Positions 1 through 8,804 of a stretch of DNA of 64,000 nucleotides are shown here, one piece after another. The position numbers and the translations under genes are program-made. The DNA comes from Paenibacillus rigui (GTDB taxonomy: Bacteria > Bacillota > Bacilli > Paenibacillales > NBRC-103111). The notes beneath the pieces are model-generated. The model ran no database searches. It was given only the letters and a program-made list of their open reading frames with translations, and had not been told where the DNA came from. How positions within the stretch are numbered: the first letter of the stretch is position 1; each line of letters starts with the position of its first letter. Where the stretch lies: assembly GCF_002234615.1 (NCBI RefSeq), contig NZ_NMQW01000008.1, positions 124,001-188,000 of the forward strand, in the 5' to 3' direction.

Positions 1-1
1 G

Positions 2-217
2 AAGCCGGACCCGGCGATTTTCCGGCTAGCGCTGGAGCGTTCCGGTCTGTCCGCAGAAGAAGTGCTGTACGTTGGCGATCACGACCGCAATGATATCTGG
101 GCTCCGAATCAGGCGGGCATCGATGCCGTCAAAATCAAGCGCTACGATTACCATTCCGGCGTCGGCATCCACTCGCTGCGGGAGCTGCTGGAAGAAGACA
201 AGGGAGCCGGGAACTGA
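2..217 (+). CDS. HAD-family hydrolase, C-terminal part (5' end outside window)
   Basis: Only the last 71 codons are present; the frame is open at the window edge and ends in TGA at 215-217. The visible part begins KPDPAIF and contains VGDHDRNDIWAPNQAG, the usual motif III/IV region of HAD phosphatases (conserved Lys, then the GDxxxND Mg-binding acidic residues). The family hydrolyses small phosphorylated metabolites in the cytosol; the substrate cannot be told from this fragment. It ends 37 nt before the penicillin-binding protein gene on the same strand, so the two may be co-transcribed. HAD membership is fairly sure; the subfamily is unknown. Confidence 0.8.
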   Translation, partial: KPDPAIFRLALERSGLSAEEVLYVGDHDRNDIWAPNQAGIDAVKIKRYDYHSGVGIHSLRELLEEDKGAGN

Positions 218-254
218 TGGAATTTTGTAAAGGTTTAAAGGAGCTGTAATCATC

Positions 255-2309
255 ATGAGAAAGTCACATTCGATGGATGACCCGCAGAAGCACGAGGCCA
301 ACAAGCGCCGTCACTATACTTGGCGCATTAATTTATTTTTCTTTTGCACTTTTTTTCTGTTCTCCGTGCTGATTGTACGGCTGGCCATTCTTCAATTTGT
401 GGAAGGCAAGCAATTGAAGGCGGAGGAAGCTTTGACGACGAAGCGGGATACCCCGATTGCGCCGATTCGCGGCAACATTTTTGACCGGAACGGCTATCCG
501 ATTGCGTTCACCTCCTCGACCCAGTCGCTTTATTTCCGCATGGAAACCGATCAGAAAAAAGATGACGTCATTGCACTTGCTTATAAGCTGGAGTCTTTGT
601 TCAAGCAGTATGGAGAATCAAATGCCAAAGCCCAGCTGACCGCGGCGGATATTATGAAGGAAATGGATGTCGGCTACGATCTTGAGAAGAAGACGACGAC
701 ATCGCCCAGCTATTCGTTCGTGCCCCGGCGTCTGAAATCCGGCTTATCCAAGGGCGAAATTGCTTATATTTTGGAGAACCGGGATGAGCTGAAATGGCTT
801 GAGATTATGGAGGAAAGCATCCGCAACTATGATACGAACAACGTTGCCGTTCAGCTAATCGGTTATATGCGTCCTTTCTCTCGCGCGCGAGAGCCTAAGA
901 ACGGGCTGGATTTCTACAAGAACAAGGACAACACCACCGGCTATTTGGATACGGAGGATGTCGGCTACGACGGGATCGAGCTGATGTACCAGGAAGAGCT
1001 CCGTGGAAAAAGCGGGATGAAGACGTACCCGGTCAACGCTTCCCAGAAAATTATCGGTAAAGTGACGATTGAACCGCCAAAGAAGGGGAACAATCTGTTC
1101 CTGACGATCAATAAGGATGTTCAGCAGGTAGCTGAGCAGGCCATTATGGACCAATTGGTCTATGCCAAGTCTTCTACGGCGAGAGCGACGCACTACGGCT
1201 ATGCTCCGAATGCCAGAGCGGGCTATGCGGTCGCTATGGAAGTCGACACAGGGCGAGTCGTCGCCATGGCCAGCATGCCGGATTACGATCCGAATACGTG
1301 GAGCGGCGGGATTTCGACCGAGGATTACAACCGGATTCAGCCGTTTATTAACAACGGAACGATTACTACGGCGTATCCCGATTATCCGTCCGACGAGCTG
1401 AAGAACCATCCGACCTCCATTGTGTATGTCGGTTCGGTTATCAAACCGTTATCCGTTCTGATCGGTTTAAACGAAAATTTGTTTACCGTCAATACGACGT
1501 ATAACGATACGGGAGAATTCAGTTACGGGAAGGACAACAACGCCAAGCTGACCAACTCCGACCGCGCCTCTTACGGGCTCATTAATGCTGCCGATGCGAT
1601 ATGGCATTCCTCGAACACGTTTATGTCGGCGATGATCGGCAACCCGCTCTACATGCGGAGCGGCTCCAAGGCGGTCGATATTTGGGAGTCTTACTTGAAT
1701 AAATTCGGCCTAGGCGTTTTGACGAACAGCGGGCTGCCGAGGGAATTTGCCGGCATCAGCGAGTTCAAGACGAATACGAAGGAAACGCTGCAGTCCCGTA
1801 TGGTTTATGCTTCGTGGGGGCAGAACGAGAAGTACACGACGATGCAGCTTGCGCAATATGCGACAACACTGGCGAACAAGGGCAAGAAGCTGAAGCCGCT
1901 GCTCGTCGATAAGATCGAGACGTATGACTTTAAGCCAGTGAAGCAGATGCAGCCCGAGGTGCTCGAGGAGACGACCTTCCCGCAATCCTACTGGGATACG
2001 GTGCAGCGCGGGATGCTGAAGGTTAACGTGCAGGGCTTCGACGGCTTCCCTTATACGGTAGCCCGAAAGACAGGTACGTCTACACAGTCGGTCGGCGGCA
2101 AAATGATCGATAACGCAGTCTTCATAGCCTATGCTCCGGCCGAGAAGCCGAAGCTTGCTATCGCAGTTGTCGTGCCGGAGGGCGGCTTCGGGGCTTGGAA
2201 TGCAGCGCCGATTGCCCGCAAAATTTTCGATGCTTACGATCAGCAGTACGGCTTGGACGGAGTTCCGAAGGGGAATAAAGGCGAAGCCGCCGGAACACCG
2301 ACTCCTTAA
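255..2309 (+). CDS. Class B penicillin-binding protein (peptidoglycan D,D-transpeptidase)
   Basis: A 684-residue membrane-anchored transpeptidase that cross-links peptidoglycan outside the cytoplasmic membrane. A basic N-terminus is followed by one membrane helix (about residues 25-48), then a PBP dimerisation region (APIRGNIFDRNG), then the transpeptidase domain. The three active-site motifs are visible: SVIK (nucleophile Ser394), SSN (452-454) and KTG (605-607). The C-terminal tail is short and rich in Gly, Ala and Pro. The start at 255 has AAAGGAG at 236-242; an internal ATG at residue 7 is possible. It resembles the PbpA/PbpH/MrdA group used in elongation, but the exact paralogue is not certain. 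A terminator follows at 2421-2477. Confidence 0.88.
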   Translation: MRKSHSMDDPQKHEANKRRHYTWRINLFFFCTFFLFSVLIVRLAILQFVEGKQLKAEEALTTKRDTPIAPIRGNIFDRNGYPIAFTSSTQSLYFRMETDQKKDDVIALAYKLESLFKQYGESNAKAQLTAADIMKEMDVGYDLEKKTTTSPSYSFVPRRLKSGLSKGEIAYILENRDELKWLEIMEESIRNYDTNNVAVQLIGYMRPFSRAREPKNGLDFYKNKDNTTGYLDTEDVGYDGIELMYQEELRGKSGMKTYPVNASQKIIGKVTIEPPKKGNNLFLTINKDVQQVAEQAIMDQLVYAKSSTARATHYGYAPNARAGYAVAMEVDTGRVVAMASMPDYDPNTWSGGISTEDYNRIQPFINNGTITTAYPDYPSDELKNHPTSIVYVGSVIKPLSVLIGLNENLFTVNTTYNDTGEFSYGKDNNAKLTNSDRASYGLINAADAIWHSSNTFMSAMIGNPLYMRSGSKAVDIWESYLNKFGLGVLTNSGLPREFAGISEFKTNTKETLQSRMVYASWGQNEKYTTMQLAQYATTLANKGKKLKPLLVDKIETYDFKPVKQMQPEVLEETTFPQSYWDTVQRGMLKVNVQGFDGFPYTVARKTGTSTQSVGGKMIDNAVFIAYAPAEKPKLAIAVVVPEGGFGAWNAAPIARKIFDAYDQQYGLDGVPKGNKGEAAGTPTP

Positions 2310-2349
2310 CGTTCAGGCAGCGGCCGGGGCGACGATCGAACGTTCTGGA

Positions 2350-2396
2350 GCTATGCTCGAGCCTCACGTAGCCTTCGGGCGGGTGAGGGGAGCAAG
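2350..2396 (+). other. GC-rich imperfect hairpin after the PBP gene
   Basis: Nested inverted repeat: outer CCTCAC/GTGAGG, inner GCC-TTCG-GGC with a stable tetraloop. It has no T-run, so it is not a simple terminator. It sits between the PBP stop and the real terminator and may be a 3' UTR structure. The only evidence is the pairing. Confidence 0.35.
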
Positions 2397-2420
2397 AACC
2401 TTGTTGAAATTTACATGAAT

Positions 2421-2477
2421 GGTCTGCTGCAAAAAGTACAGCCTCGCGCTGTTTTTTTGCGGCAGGCCATTTTTTTT
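2421..2477 (+). terminator. Intrinsic terminator after the PBP gene
   Basis: The long arm GGTCTGCTGCAAAAA pairs, with G-U pairs, to TTTTTTTGCGGCAGGCC; an inner CAGC/GCTG pair closes the loop, and eight T follow. It separates the PBP gene from the manganese operon promoter. Confidence 0.85.
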
Positions 2478-2486
2478 ACAATAAAT

Positions 2487-2515
2487 GTTGCACTAAGGAA
2501 ACAAATTTGTATAAT
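2487..2515 (+). promoter_or_regulatory. mnt promoter with MntR-type operator over the -35
   Basis: Promoter TTGCAC (2488-2493), 16 nt, TATAAT (2510-2515). The stretch TTGCACTAAGGAAAC (2488-2502) differs at two positions from the Bacillus MntR box as remembered (TTGCCTTAAGGAAAC), and it overlaps the -35 and spacer. Binding of Mn-loaded MntR there would block RNA polymerase, fitting the downstream transporter. A weaker look-alike, TTGCCTAGGACAAAA, lies at 2546-2560 in the leader. Confidence 0.75.
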
Positions 2516-2646
2516 ATAAAAATATAGTCACAAGAGAAACAAAGGTTGCCTAGGACAAAAAAAGAGGACTAAGACAACTTTTCATCACCATAGGATAGTT
2601 CAACGACTTCAACACAAGAACAGCTTTGTAAGGAGTGGAGAGCGAA

Positions 2647-3597
2647 ATGAAAGCAAAGCAGGTATCCTCATTCAAACGGTTTTGGCTGACGCTTATTTTT
2701 TTGACGGTGGCTGTTGTAACTGCCGCATGCGGTCAAAGCCAGCAGACTTCAGTGGCGGACGGAAAGCTGAAGGTGACGACGACGATCGGTATGATCTTCG
2801 ATGTGGTGAAGCAGGTGGGAGGCGGGCATGTGGAGGTGACGGGGCTTATGAAATCCGGCGTGGACCCGCATTTGTACAAAGCCTCGCAGGGGGATGTGAA
2901 GAAGCTGGAGCAGGCGCAGATCATTTTCTACAACGGACTTCATCTGGAGGGCAAGATGGTAGAAATTTTCGAGAAAATGGCGGAGGAGAAGCCGACTGTT
3001 GCCGTGTCGAGAAACATCCCTGAAACCGAGCTTCGGGGCTGGGAGGGCGGTGAAGCTTCCCATGACCCTCACATTTGGTTCAATGTAAAGCATTGGATGT
3101 CTGCAGCGGAAGTCATCCGGGATGAGTTAAGCAAGGCCGATCCGGCTCACGCGGCCGATTACCGCAAAAATGCAGACGCCTACTTGAAGCAGCTGCAGGA
3201 GCTGGACGCTTATGCTGTGCAGCAAATCGCTTCCATCCCGGAAGCGCAGCGGGTGCTGGTCACCGCTCATGATGCATTCGGCTATTTCGGCGACCGGTAC
3301 CATATCAAGGTTACGGGTCTGCAAGGGATCAGTACGGCATCGGAATACGGGTCGAAGGACGTGACGGACCTTAGGGAGTTTTTGGTCAATCAGAAAATTA
3401 AAGCGGTGTTCGTCGAGTCCAGCGTTCCGAAAAAATCAATCGAAGCGGTCATTCAGGGGGCCAAGAAGCAGGGGCACGAGGTGACGATCGGCGGGGAGCT
3501 GTTCTCCGATGCGATGGGCAAGGAAGGGACGCCGGAGGGCACTTATATCGGGATGGTCCGCCATAATGTGGATACGATCGTGAACGCATTGAAATAA
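2647..3597 (+). CDS. mntA: Manganese ABC transporter, substrate-binding lipoprotein
   Basis: Cluster A-I (ZnuA/MntA/PsaA type) metal-binding lipoprotein that captures Mn2+ (or Zn2+) outside the cell. The signal peptide ends in a lipobox, TAAC, near residue 29. Metal ligands are visible: His in VDPHLYK, His in HDPHIWFN, and the later Glu and Asp positions near VFVESSV and GGELFSDA. There is no His-rich loop, which points to Mn rather than Zn. Start chosen at ATG 2647 because GGAG at 2637-2640 is correctly spaced; an in-frame GTG at 2635 lies inside the upstream AAGGAG. It is the first gene of mntABCD, and the MntR-type operator supports Mn as the substrate. Confidence 0.88.
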   Translation: MKAKQVSSFKRFWLTLIFLTVAVVTAACGQSQQTSVADGKLKVTTTIGMIFDVVKQVGGGHVEVTGLMKSGVDPHLYKASQGDVKKLEQAQIIFYNGLHLEGKMVEIFEKMAEEKPTVAVSRNIPETELRGWEGGEASHDPHIWFNVKHWMSAAEVIRDELSKADPAHAADYRKNADAYLKQLQELDAYAVQQIASIPEAQRVLVTAHDAFGYFGDRYHIKVTGLQGISTASEYGSKDVTDLREFLVNQKIKAVFVESSVPKKSIEAVIQGAKKQGHEVTIGGELFSDAMGKEGTPEGTYIGMVRHNVDTIVNALK

Positions 3598-3627
3598 ATA
3601 AAATAAATATTCGGGAGGGGAACCCCA

Positions 3628-4389
3628 ATGAGCAGGTCAACGATACCTTTGACGATTCGAAATTTAACAGTCGCCTATCAAAAAAAACCGGTGCTGCGAG
3701 ACATCGGGTTTGAAATACCCGAAGGCAAGCTCATCGGCATTGTCGGTCCGAACGGCGCAGGCAAGTCGACACTGATTAAAGCAGCGCTCGGGCTCATTCC
3801 CCGTGTAACAGGGGAGGTCAGCATCTACGGCAAGCCGTATCAGGAGCAGCGCAAGCTGGTGGGGTATGTGCCGCAGCGGGAATCGGTCGATTGGGACTTC
3901 CCGACTAGCGCTCTGGATGTCGTCATGATGGGCCGCTACGGCCATCTGGGCTGGTTCAAGCGGCCTGGGGCGAAGGAGCGCAGCCTTGCGATGACCTGCC
4001 TCGACAAGGTCGGCATGGCCGACTTTGCAGGGCGCCAAATCAGCCAGCTGTCAGGCGGACAGCAGCAGCGAATATTTCTGGCGCGGGCGCTCGCGCAGGA
4101 TGCGCAGCTGTACTTTATGGATGAACCGTTTGTCGGGGTGGACGCGGCAACGGAAAAGGCGATCGTGACGCTGCTTGGCGAGCTGAAACGGCAGGGCAAG
4201 ACGGTACTGGTCGTGCATCACGACCTGTCGACGGTAAAGGAATATTTTGATTGGGTGATGCTGCTGAACGTCCAGCTGATGGGGATCGGACCAACGGATG
4301 AAATTTTTACAAAATCCAATTTACAGCAAACGTATGGCGGTCGATTGACGCTGCTCAGTCGTGACGACGATGCGATTATCGTGAGATAG
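3628..4389 (+). CDS. mntB: Manganese ABC transporter, ATP-binding protein
   Basis: A 253-residue ATPase that powers Mn import at the inner face of the membrane. Walker [10 protein letters not shown] (residues 40-48), Q-loop in [12 protein letters not shown] signature LSGGQQQR (about 143), Walker B LYFMDEP, and the switch His in VVHHD are all intact. It follows the binding protein by 30 nt, with a GGGAGGGG ribosome binding site before ATG 3628, and is 13 nt from the next gene. The membership in the Mn/Zn/Fe chelate class follows from sequence style and operon context. Confidence 0.9.
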   Translation: MSRSTIPLTIRNLTVAYQKKPVLRDIGFEIPEGKLIGIVGPNGAGKSTLIKAALGLIPRVTGEVSIYGKPYQEQRKLVGYVPQRESVDWDFPTSALDVVMMGRYGHLGWFKRPGAKERSLAMTCLDKVGMADFAGRQISQLSGGQQQRIFLARALAQDAQLYFMDEPFVGVDAATEKAIVTLLGELKRQGKTVLVVHHDLSTVKEYFDWVMLLNVQLMGIGPTDEIFTKSNLQQTYGGRLTLLSRDDDAIIVR

Positions 4390-4402
4390 AGAGGTGATGG
4401 AG

Positions 4403-5374
4403 ATGGAAAGCATCAACTGGATGGAGCTGCTGATGGATCCGAACACGCAGTGGATTTTGCTGGGCAGTATATTGCTCGGACTAAGCAGCGGCGTGCTGGG
4501 CAGCTTCGCCTATTTGCGCAAGCAGAGCCTGATGGGCGATGCCTTGGCTCATGCCGCGCTGCCTGGAGTGTGTATCGCCTTTATGCTGACCGGCTCGAAA
4601 TCGATCGGGTTCTTTTTGATCGGTGCTGCCGTGGCGGGGCTGATCGCAACGTTCGGCATCGGATTCGTTACGAGAAATACCCGTATCAAGCAGGACACGG
4701 CGCTGGGGATTGTCTTATCTGTCTTTTTCGGCTTAGGCATCGTCCTTCTCACACAAATTCAGCACGGTGACAGCGGCAATCAAAGCGGGCTCGATAAGTT
4801 TCTATTCGGCCAGGCCGCTTCGATGGTGCTTTCCGACGTCATGGTGATGGCCGCTGTTGCACTCGTGCTCGTGGCAGCCTGCACCGTATTGTTTAAAGAA
4901 TTCAAGCTGCTCAGCTTTGACGCCGGCTTTGCCAAAGGGCTCGGGTATCCGGTAGCCTTTCTGGATCAGCTGCTCATGTTTCTGATCGTGGTTGCGGTTG
5001 TCGTCGGCATTCAGGCCGTAGGGGTCGTGCTCATGTCTGCACTGCTCATTACACCGGCCGTTTCCGCACGGTATTGGACGGAACGGCTCGGGGTGATGGT
5101 GATGCTGTCCGGACTGTTCGGGGCGATCAGCGGGTTGATCGGCACGGCAACCAGTACAGCGGCGAACAATTTGCCCACGGGTCCCTTAAGTGTATTGGCC
5201 GCCACATTGTTATTCGTGCTGTCGGTGCTGTTTGCCCCTCGCCGCGGAGTCGTAGCGAAGGTCCTGCTGCAATGGGCTGTGAAAAGATCGGTGCTGGAGG
5301 AGAAGCAGCAGGCAGGCGCCGTGCTGGGGACCTCAGCCGTGAAGGTGAAGCCGGGGAAGGAGGGGCAGGCATGA
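4403..5374 (+). CDS. mntC: Manganese ABC transporter permease 1
   Basis: Multi-span permease of the ABC-3 family (ZnuB/MntC type), about eight or nine hydrophobic helices, with the family pattern LMGDALAHAALPGV near the N-terminus. The C-terminus has an extra hydrophilic tail (VKVKPGKEGQA). Several in-frame starts are crowded at 4394 (GTG), 4397 and 4403; ATG 4403 is preferred because AGAGG at 4390-4394 is about 8 nt away. The stop overlaps the start of the next permease (ATGA), so the two subunits are probably translationally coupled and form a heteromeric channel. Confidence 0.87.
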   Translation: MESINWMELLMDPNTQWILLGSILLGLSSGVLGSFAYLRKQSLMGDALAHAALPGVCIAFMLTGSKSIGFFLIGAAVAGLIATFGIGFVTRNTRIKQDTALGIVLSVFFGLGIVLLTQIQHGDSGNQSGLDKFLFGQAASMVLSDVMVMAAVALVLVAACTVLFKEFKLLSFDAGFAKGLGYPVAFLDQLLMFLIVVAVVVGIQAVGVVLMSALLITPAVSARYWTERLGVMVMLSGLFGAISGLIGTATSTAANNLPTGPLSVLAATLLFVLSVLFAPRRGVVAKVLLQWAVKRSVLEEKQQAGAVLGTSAVKVKPGKEGQA

Positions 5375-6261
5375 ACGACTTTTGGATCTTGTTGACTGCA
5401 GCGCTGGTAGCTTGCTCCTGCAGCCTGCTCGGCTGCTTCCTGGTGCTCCGGCGGATGGCTATGATCGGCGATGCGATCAGTCATTCCGTGCTGCCGGGTA
5501 TTGTGATCGCCTTTTTGCTAAGCGGCTCGCGGGACTCGTTCTTTATGATGCTGGGAGCCTCGGTAATCGGGCTCGTGACGGTTTTCTTGATTCAGCTGTT
5601 CCAGCAAAGCGGAGTGCAATCAGACGCTTCGATCGGCGTCGTCTTTACCGCCTTGTTTTCAGTCGGTGTTGTGCTTGTGAGCGTATTTACGCGGCAAGTG
5701 GATCTCGATTTGGACTGCGTGCTGTACGGGGAAATCATTCGCGTCCCCTGGGATACGATAACCTGGGCGGGAATAGACATCGGACCGAAGGCCGTCTGGT
5801 CGCTCGGACTCGTGCTTCTGTTAAGTCTTACCGTGCTGGGCTTGTTCTACAAGCAGTTTAAGCTGTGCTCGTTCGATCCTGCGATGGCGGCGGCTGTAGG
5901 CATTCCGGTTGCCTTGTTCCACTACCTGCTGATGGGGCTGGTCTCCGTCACCACGGTAGCCTCGTTCGAGAGCGTAGGGGCAATCCTGGTCGTAGGGATG
6001 CTGGTCGTTCCGGCGGCCACCGCCTATTTGCTGACAGAGCGGCTTGGGGTCATGATCGTCTACAGTATGGGGATCGGCGTGCTTAGCTCTACGGGAGGCT
6101 ATTACATCTCGGTATGGCTGGATGCGTCCATCGCAGGCTGCATGATCACCGCCGCAGGCGTGCTGTTTGTCGTGGCTCTGCTGTTCTCTCCCACGCATGG
6201 CGTCGTGTGGCGCAAGCTGAAGCAGCGTCAGGACGTACTGGCGGCAGGCCAAGCGGGATAA
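5371..6261 (+). CDS. mntD: Manganese ABC transporter permease 2
   Basis: Second ABC-3 permease, 296 residues. It has the paired motif MIGDAISHSVLPGIV, several hydrophobic helices, and ends with the conserved LFSPTHGVVWRKLKQ tail typical of Bacillus MntD. ATG 5371 overlaps the mntC stop by four bases, with AAGGAGGGG 8 nt upstream. Two different permeases in one operon is the usual MntCD arrangement. It is the last gene of the operon and is followed directly by a strong terminator. Confidence 0.88.
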   Translation: MNDFWILLTAALVACSCSLLGCFLVLRRMAMIGDAISHSVLPGIVIAFLLSGSRDSFFMMLGASVIGLVTVFLIQLFQQSGVQSDASIGVVFTALFSVGVVLVSVFTRQVDLDLDCVLYGEIIRVPWDTITWAGIDIGPKAVWSLGLVLLLSLTVLGLFYKQFKLCSFDPAMAAAVGIPVALFHYLLMGLVSVTTVASFESVGAILVVGMLVVPAATAYLLTERLGVMIVYSMGIGVLSSTGGYYISVWLDASIAGCMITAAGVLFVVALLFSPTHGVVWRKLKQRQDVLAAGQAG

Positions 6262-6266
6262 AATAA

Positions 6267-6316
6267 AGAAGCGGCAACGATGCAGATGTTCTTAAGCATC
6301 GTTTCCGCTTCTTTTG
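6267..6316 (+). terminator. Terminator of the mnt operon
   Basis: AGAAGCGG-AACGATGC pairs with GCATCGTTTCCGCTTCT, giving a 16-17 bp stem, followed by TTTT. It lies immediately after the mntD stop. Confidence 0.9.
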
Positions 6317-6340
6317 GTAGATAAGTATATGTCTCACAAC

Positions 6341-6400
6341 CTTCGTTCTACCTTGACAAACGCATGCCATCTGGAACGATAGCGAAGCCGTTTATCCTCG
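6341..6400 (+). repeat. Dispersed intergenic hairpin repeat, copy A
   Basis: Shares CTTGACAAACGCATGCC exactly with copy B at 28753, and the flanking elements CTTCGT (upstream) and GCGAAGC (downstream) at the same spacing. A short imperfect hairpin, GCCATC/GATAGC, sits between. A third, more diverged copy is at 38331. Function unknown. Confidence 0.55.
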
Positions 6401-6445
6401 GGGATGGCTTCTCCGGAAGTCCGGTGAACAGGCGCCCGCTGCAAG

Positions 6446-6527
6446 GCCGGAGCATTCTACCTTGACCTGACGCTGATGCGGAAGGGGCTGCTCCGGCTTC
6501 ACTAAAGATTACTTAGCTAAGCCGGAG
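6446..6527 (+). other. Two mutually exclusive hairpins sharing one arm
   Basis: GCCGGAGCA (6446-6454) pairs perfectly with TGCTCCGGC (6489-6497). The overlapping segment CTCCGGCTT (6491-6499) pairs perfectly with AAGCCGGAG (6519-6527). Both stems cannot form together. No T-run follows either hairpin. The region lies between the mnt terminator and the asnB promoter, and the right arm overlaps the end of the small reverse ORF at 6517-6645. Confidence 0.5.
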
Positions 6528-6645
6528 TAGGAACCTGCTTATCCCGCCGTTTCCGGGCATTGAGCACCAGATTGATCAGTACAATAAGCAGAACAAGCAG
6601 CTGCGGCAGTGTAGTTTCCCAGTTCGGATATATAATATGTTTCAA
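6517..6645 (-). CDS. Possible 42-residue single-span membrane protein
   Basis: Reverse-strand reading frame from TTG 6645 to TAG 6517. It encodes MKHIIYPNWETT, one hydrophobic helix (LLVLLIVLINLVL), then a strongly basic tail (RKRRDK). The layout of short periplasmic end, one helix and positive cytoplasmic tail is that of small membrane proteins. Against it: there is no convincing ribosome binding site and the start is TTG. It could also be the remnant of a longer gene. No family recognised. Confidence 0.35.
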   Translation of the reverse strand: MKHIIYPNWETTLPQLLVLLIVLINLVLNARKRRDKQVPTPA

Positions 6646-6738
6646 TAAAGGTTATTGTAGAAATAGCCGGCATAAGCTCTTCTTTTTTGAAAAAACGGAT
6701 TTCTAGCGATCCATTTCCTGAACTTGCTGCGAATATGG

Positions 6739-6744
6739 TATACT
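6739..6744 (+). promoter_or_regulatory. Probable -10 of the asnB promoter
   Basis: TATACT preceded by TATGG, 57 nt before the asnB start. A weak -35 (TTCCTG) lies 18 nt upstream. The call rests on the -10 hexamer. Confidence 0.45.
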
Positions 6745-6800
6745 AGACTATCGAATTATTTTTAACCGTTGCTGTTGAACGTTTGAGGAGGAGCCATTTC

Positions 6801-8678
6801 ATGTGCGGCATTACTGGAGCAATGTATTTTGAAGATAGAGAGCCTTCCCAGGCTATGTTAAAGGCCATGACGGATGTCATCGTGCACCGCGGCCCTAACG
6901 ATTTCGGATTCTGGGGGGAGAACCGCATCGGATTGGGCTTTCGCCGTCTGTCCGTTATCGATTTGAAGGAGGGTCACCAGCCGTTAGCCAACGAGGATGA
7001 CACGGTATGGATCGTATTTAACGGCGAAGTATACAACTATAAATATTTGCGCCACACCTTGCAGGACAAGGGGCATCAGTTCAAAACCCATTCCGATACC
7101 GAGGTTATCGTCCATATGTACGAGGAATACGGGGAGGACTGTGTGAAGCATTTGCGCGGCATGTTCGGCTTCGTCATTTGGGACCGCCGCAAAAAGCTGC
7201 TGTTCGGCGCCAGAGATCATTTCGGGATCAAGCCGTTTTATTTCTATAAGGATGCGAAGCAGTTTTTGTTCGGCTCCGAGATCAAAAGCCTGCTGGCTGC
7301 CGAGGGGATGAGCCGGACGATTCACACGGAAAGCCTGCTGAATTATTTGACATTCCAATACGTGCCGGAGCCGAACACGATGTTCCGCGGCATACATAAG
7401 CTTCCGCCGGGCCATACGGTGAAAATTACGTTTGACGGCGAGATGACGATCCAGCGGTACTGGGATCCGATGTTTGAGCCGGAGGACCGTCCGATCGAGG
7501 AATATATCGAGCAAATCCGCGAAGGCCTGAAGGATTCGGTCGTTCACCACATGCAGAGCGATGTGGACCGCGGCTGCTTCTTGTCGAGCGGGATCGATTC
7601 TACCGCGATTGCAGCGCATATGCGCTCGATCGAGCCGATCCGGACATTCTCAGTCGGCTTCGAGGGGCCGAACAACGAGACCGAGATTGCACGCCAAACG
7701 GCGAATGCGCTCGATACGGAGCATTTTGCGAAGATTATTACGCAGCAGGACTTCTTCTCCACGCTGCCAAAGGCCGTCTGGCATCAGGATGAGCCGGTCG
7801 CGGACCCTTCGGCCATCGCGCTTTATCACGTCGCGCAGCTCGCTCGCGAGCAGGTGACGGTGGTGCTCTCCGGCGAAGGCGCGGATGAGCTGTTCGGCGG
7901 CTACCGCATTTACCGCGAGCCGCAATCGCTGCAGCCGATTGAACGGCTGCCGCAGTCGGTGAAGCAGCTGCTGCATGCGCTGGCCCGGCTGCTCCCTAAC
8001 GGCGTGAAGGGCAAGAACTACCTGCTGCGCGGGACAACGCCGCTCGAGCAGCGCTTCCTCGGGAATGCCAAAATTTTCTCCGAGGAGATGAAGAGCGAGA
8101 TCGTTCGCATCGACCAGGACATGCTGCGCAGCTACACCAATCCGCAGCAGATTGCGCAGCGTTTTTACGATAAGACGCGCCATCTGGATCCCGTCACGCG
8201 GATGCAATACATCGACATGAATCTATGGCTGCCGGGAGACATCCTGATGAAGGCGGATAAAATGACGATGGCTCATTCCCTTGAGCTGCGGGTGCCTTTC
8301 CTGGATGTGGAGCTGTATGAGGTCGCACGAAAAATACCGGCCAAGTACCGGATTGCCGAAGGCACGACGAAGTATATTTTCCGCAAGGCGATGGAAGGTC
8401 TGATTCCGGACTTTATCCTGAACCGTCCGAAGCTGGGCTTCCCTGTACCTTTACGGGATTGGCTCAAAGGGAACCAGGGGAAAGTCATACTGGAGCAGAT
8501 CGAAGCCAGCGGTATTGAGGATTACATTAATACGCAGACCGTTCGTCAAATGATGACGAAGCATCAGAACGGCCAGGGCGACTACGCCCGCCGGATTTGG
8601 ACGATCTATATGTTTGCACTGTGGCATGTTACTTATATGGAGGAGCTGCCGAAGCCCTCGCTCGCAACCGCACACTAG
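6801..8678 (+). CDS. asnB: Asparagine synthase (glutamine-hydrolysing)
   Basis: A 625-residue two-domain enzyme that makes asparagine from aspartate, glutamine and ATP in the cytosol. After processing, the N-terminal Cys of MCGITG is the glutaminase nucleophile; RGPND and the SVIDL/GHQPL segments complete the class II amidotransferase domain (residues 2 to about 210). The synthetase domain has the PP-loop SSGIDS and the pattern LSGEGADELFGGY. Length agrees with Bacillus AsnB/AsnO (614-632). ATG 6801 has GAGGAGGAG 8 nt upstream. A longer reading from TTG 6783 would include the ribosome binding site and was rejected. It appears to be monocistronic. Confidence 0.92.
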   Translation: MCGITGAMYFEDREPSQAMLKAMTDVIVHRGPNDFGFWGENRIGLGFRRLSVIDLKEGHQPLANEDDTVWIVFNGEVYNYKYLRHTLQDKGHQFKTHSDTEVIVHMYEEYGEDCVKHLRGMFGFVIWDRRKKLLFGARDHFGIKPFYFYKDAKQFLFGSEIKSLLAAEGMSRTIHTESLLNYLTFQYVPEPNTMFRGIHKLPPGHTVKITFDGEMTIQRYWDPMFEPEDRPIEEYIEQIREGLKDSVVHHMQSDVDRGCFLSSGIDSTAIAAHMRSIEPIRTFSVGFEGPNNETEIARQTANALDTEHFAKIITQQDFFSTLPKAVWHQDEPVADPSAIALYHVAQLAREQVTVVLSGEGADELFGGYRIYREPQSLQPIERLPQSVKQLLHALARLLPNGVKGKNYLLRGTTPLEQRFLGNAKIFSEEMKSEIVRIDQDMLRSYTNPQQIAQRFYDKTRHLDPVTRMQYIDMNLWLPGDILMKADKMTMAHSLELRVPFLDVELYEVARKIPAKYRIAEGTTKYIFRKAMEGLIPDFILNRPKLGFPVPLRDWLKGNQGKVILEQIEASGIEDYINTQTVRQMMTKHQNGQGDYARRIWTIYMFALWHVTYMEELPKPSLATAH

Positions 8679-8804
8679 CTCATTAGGAACAATCGGGTGA
8701 ATACGTAACGGAGGGCGGATCGCTTGCGTGAAGCAGGATCCACCCGCGCACCCATGGCAGTTATACAATGGGACGGGACGAACAGAAGGAAAAGAGGGAT
8801 CCAC

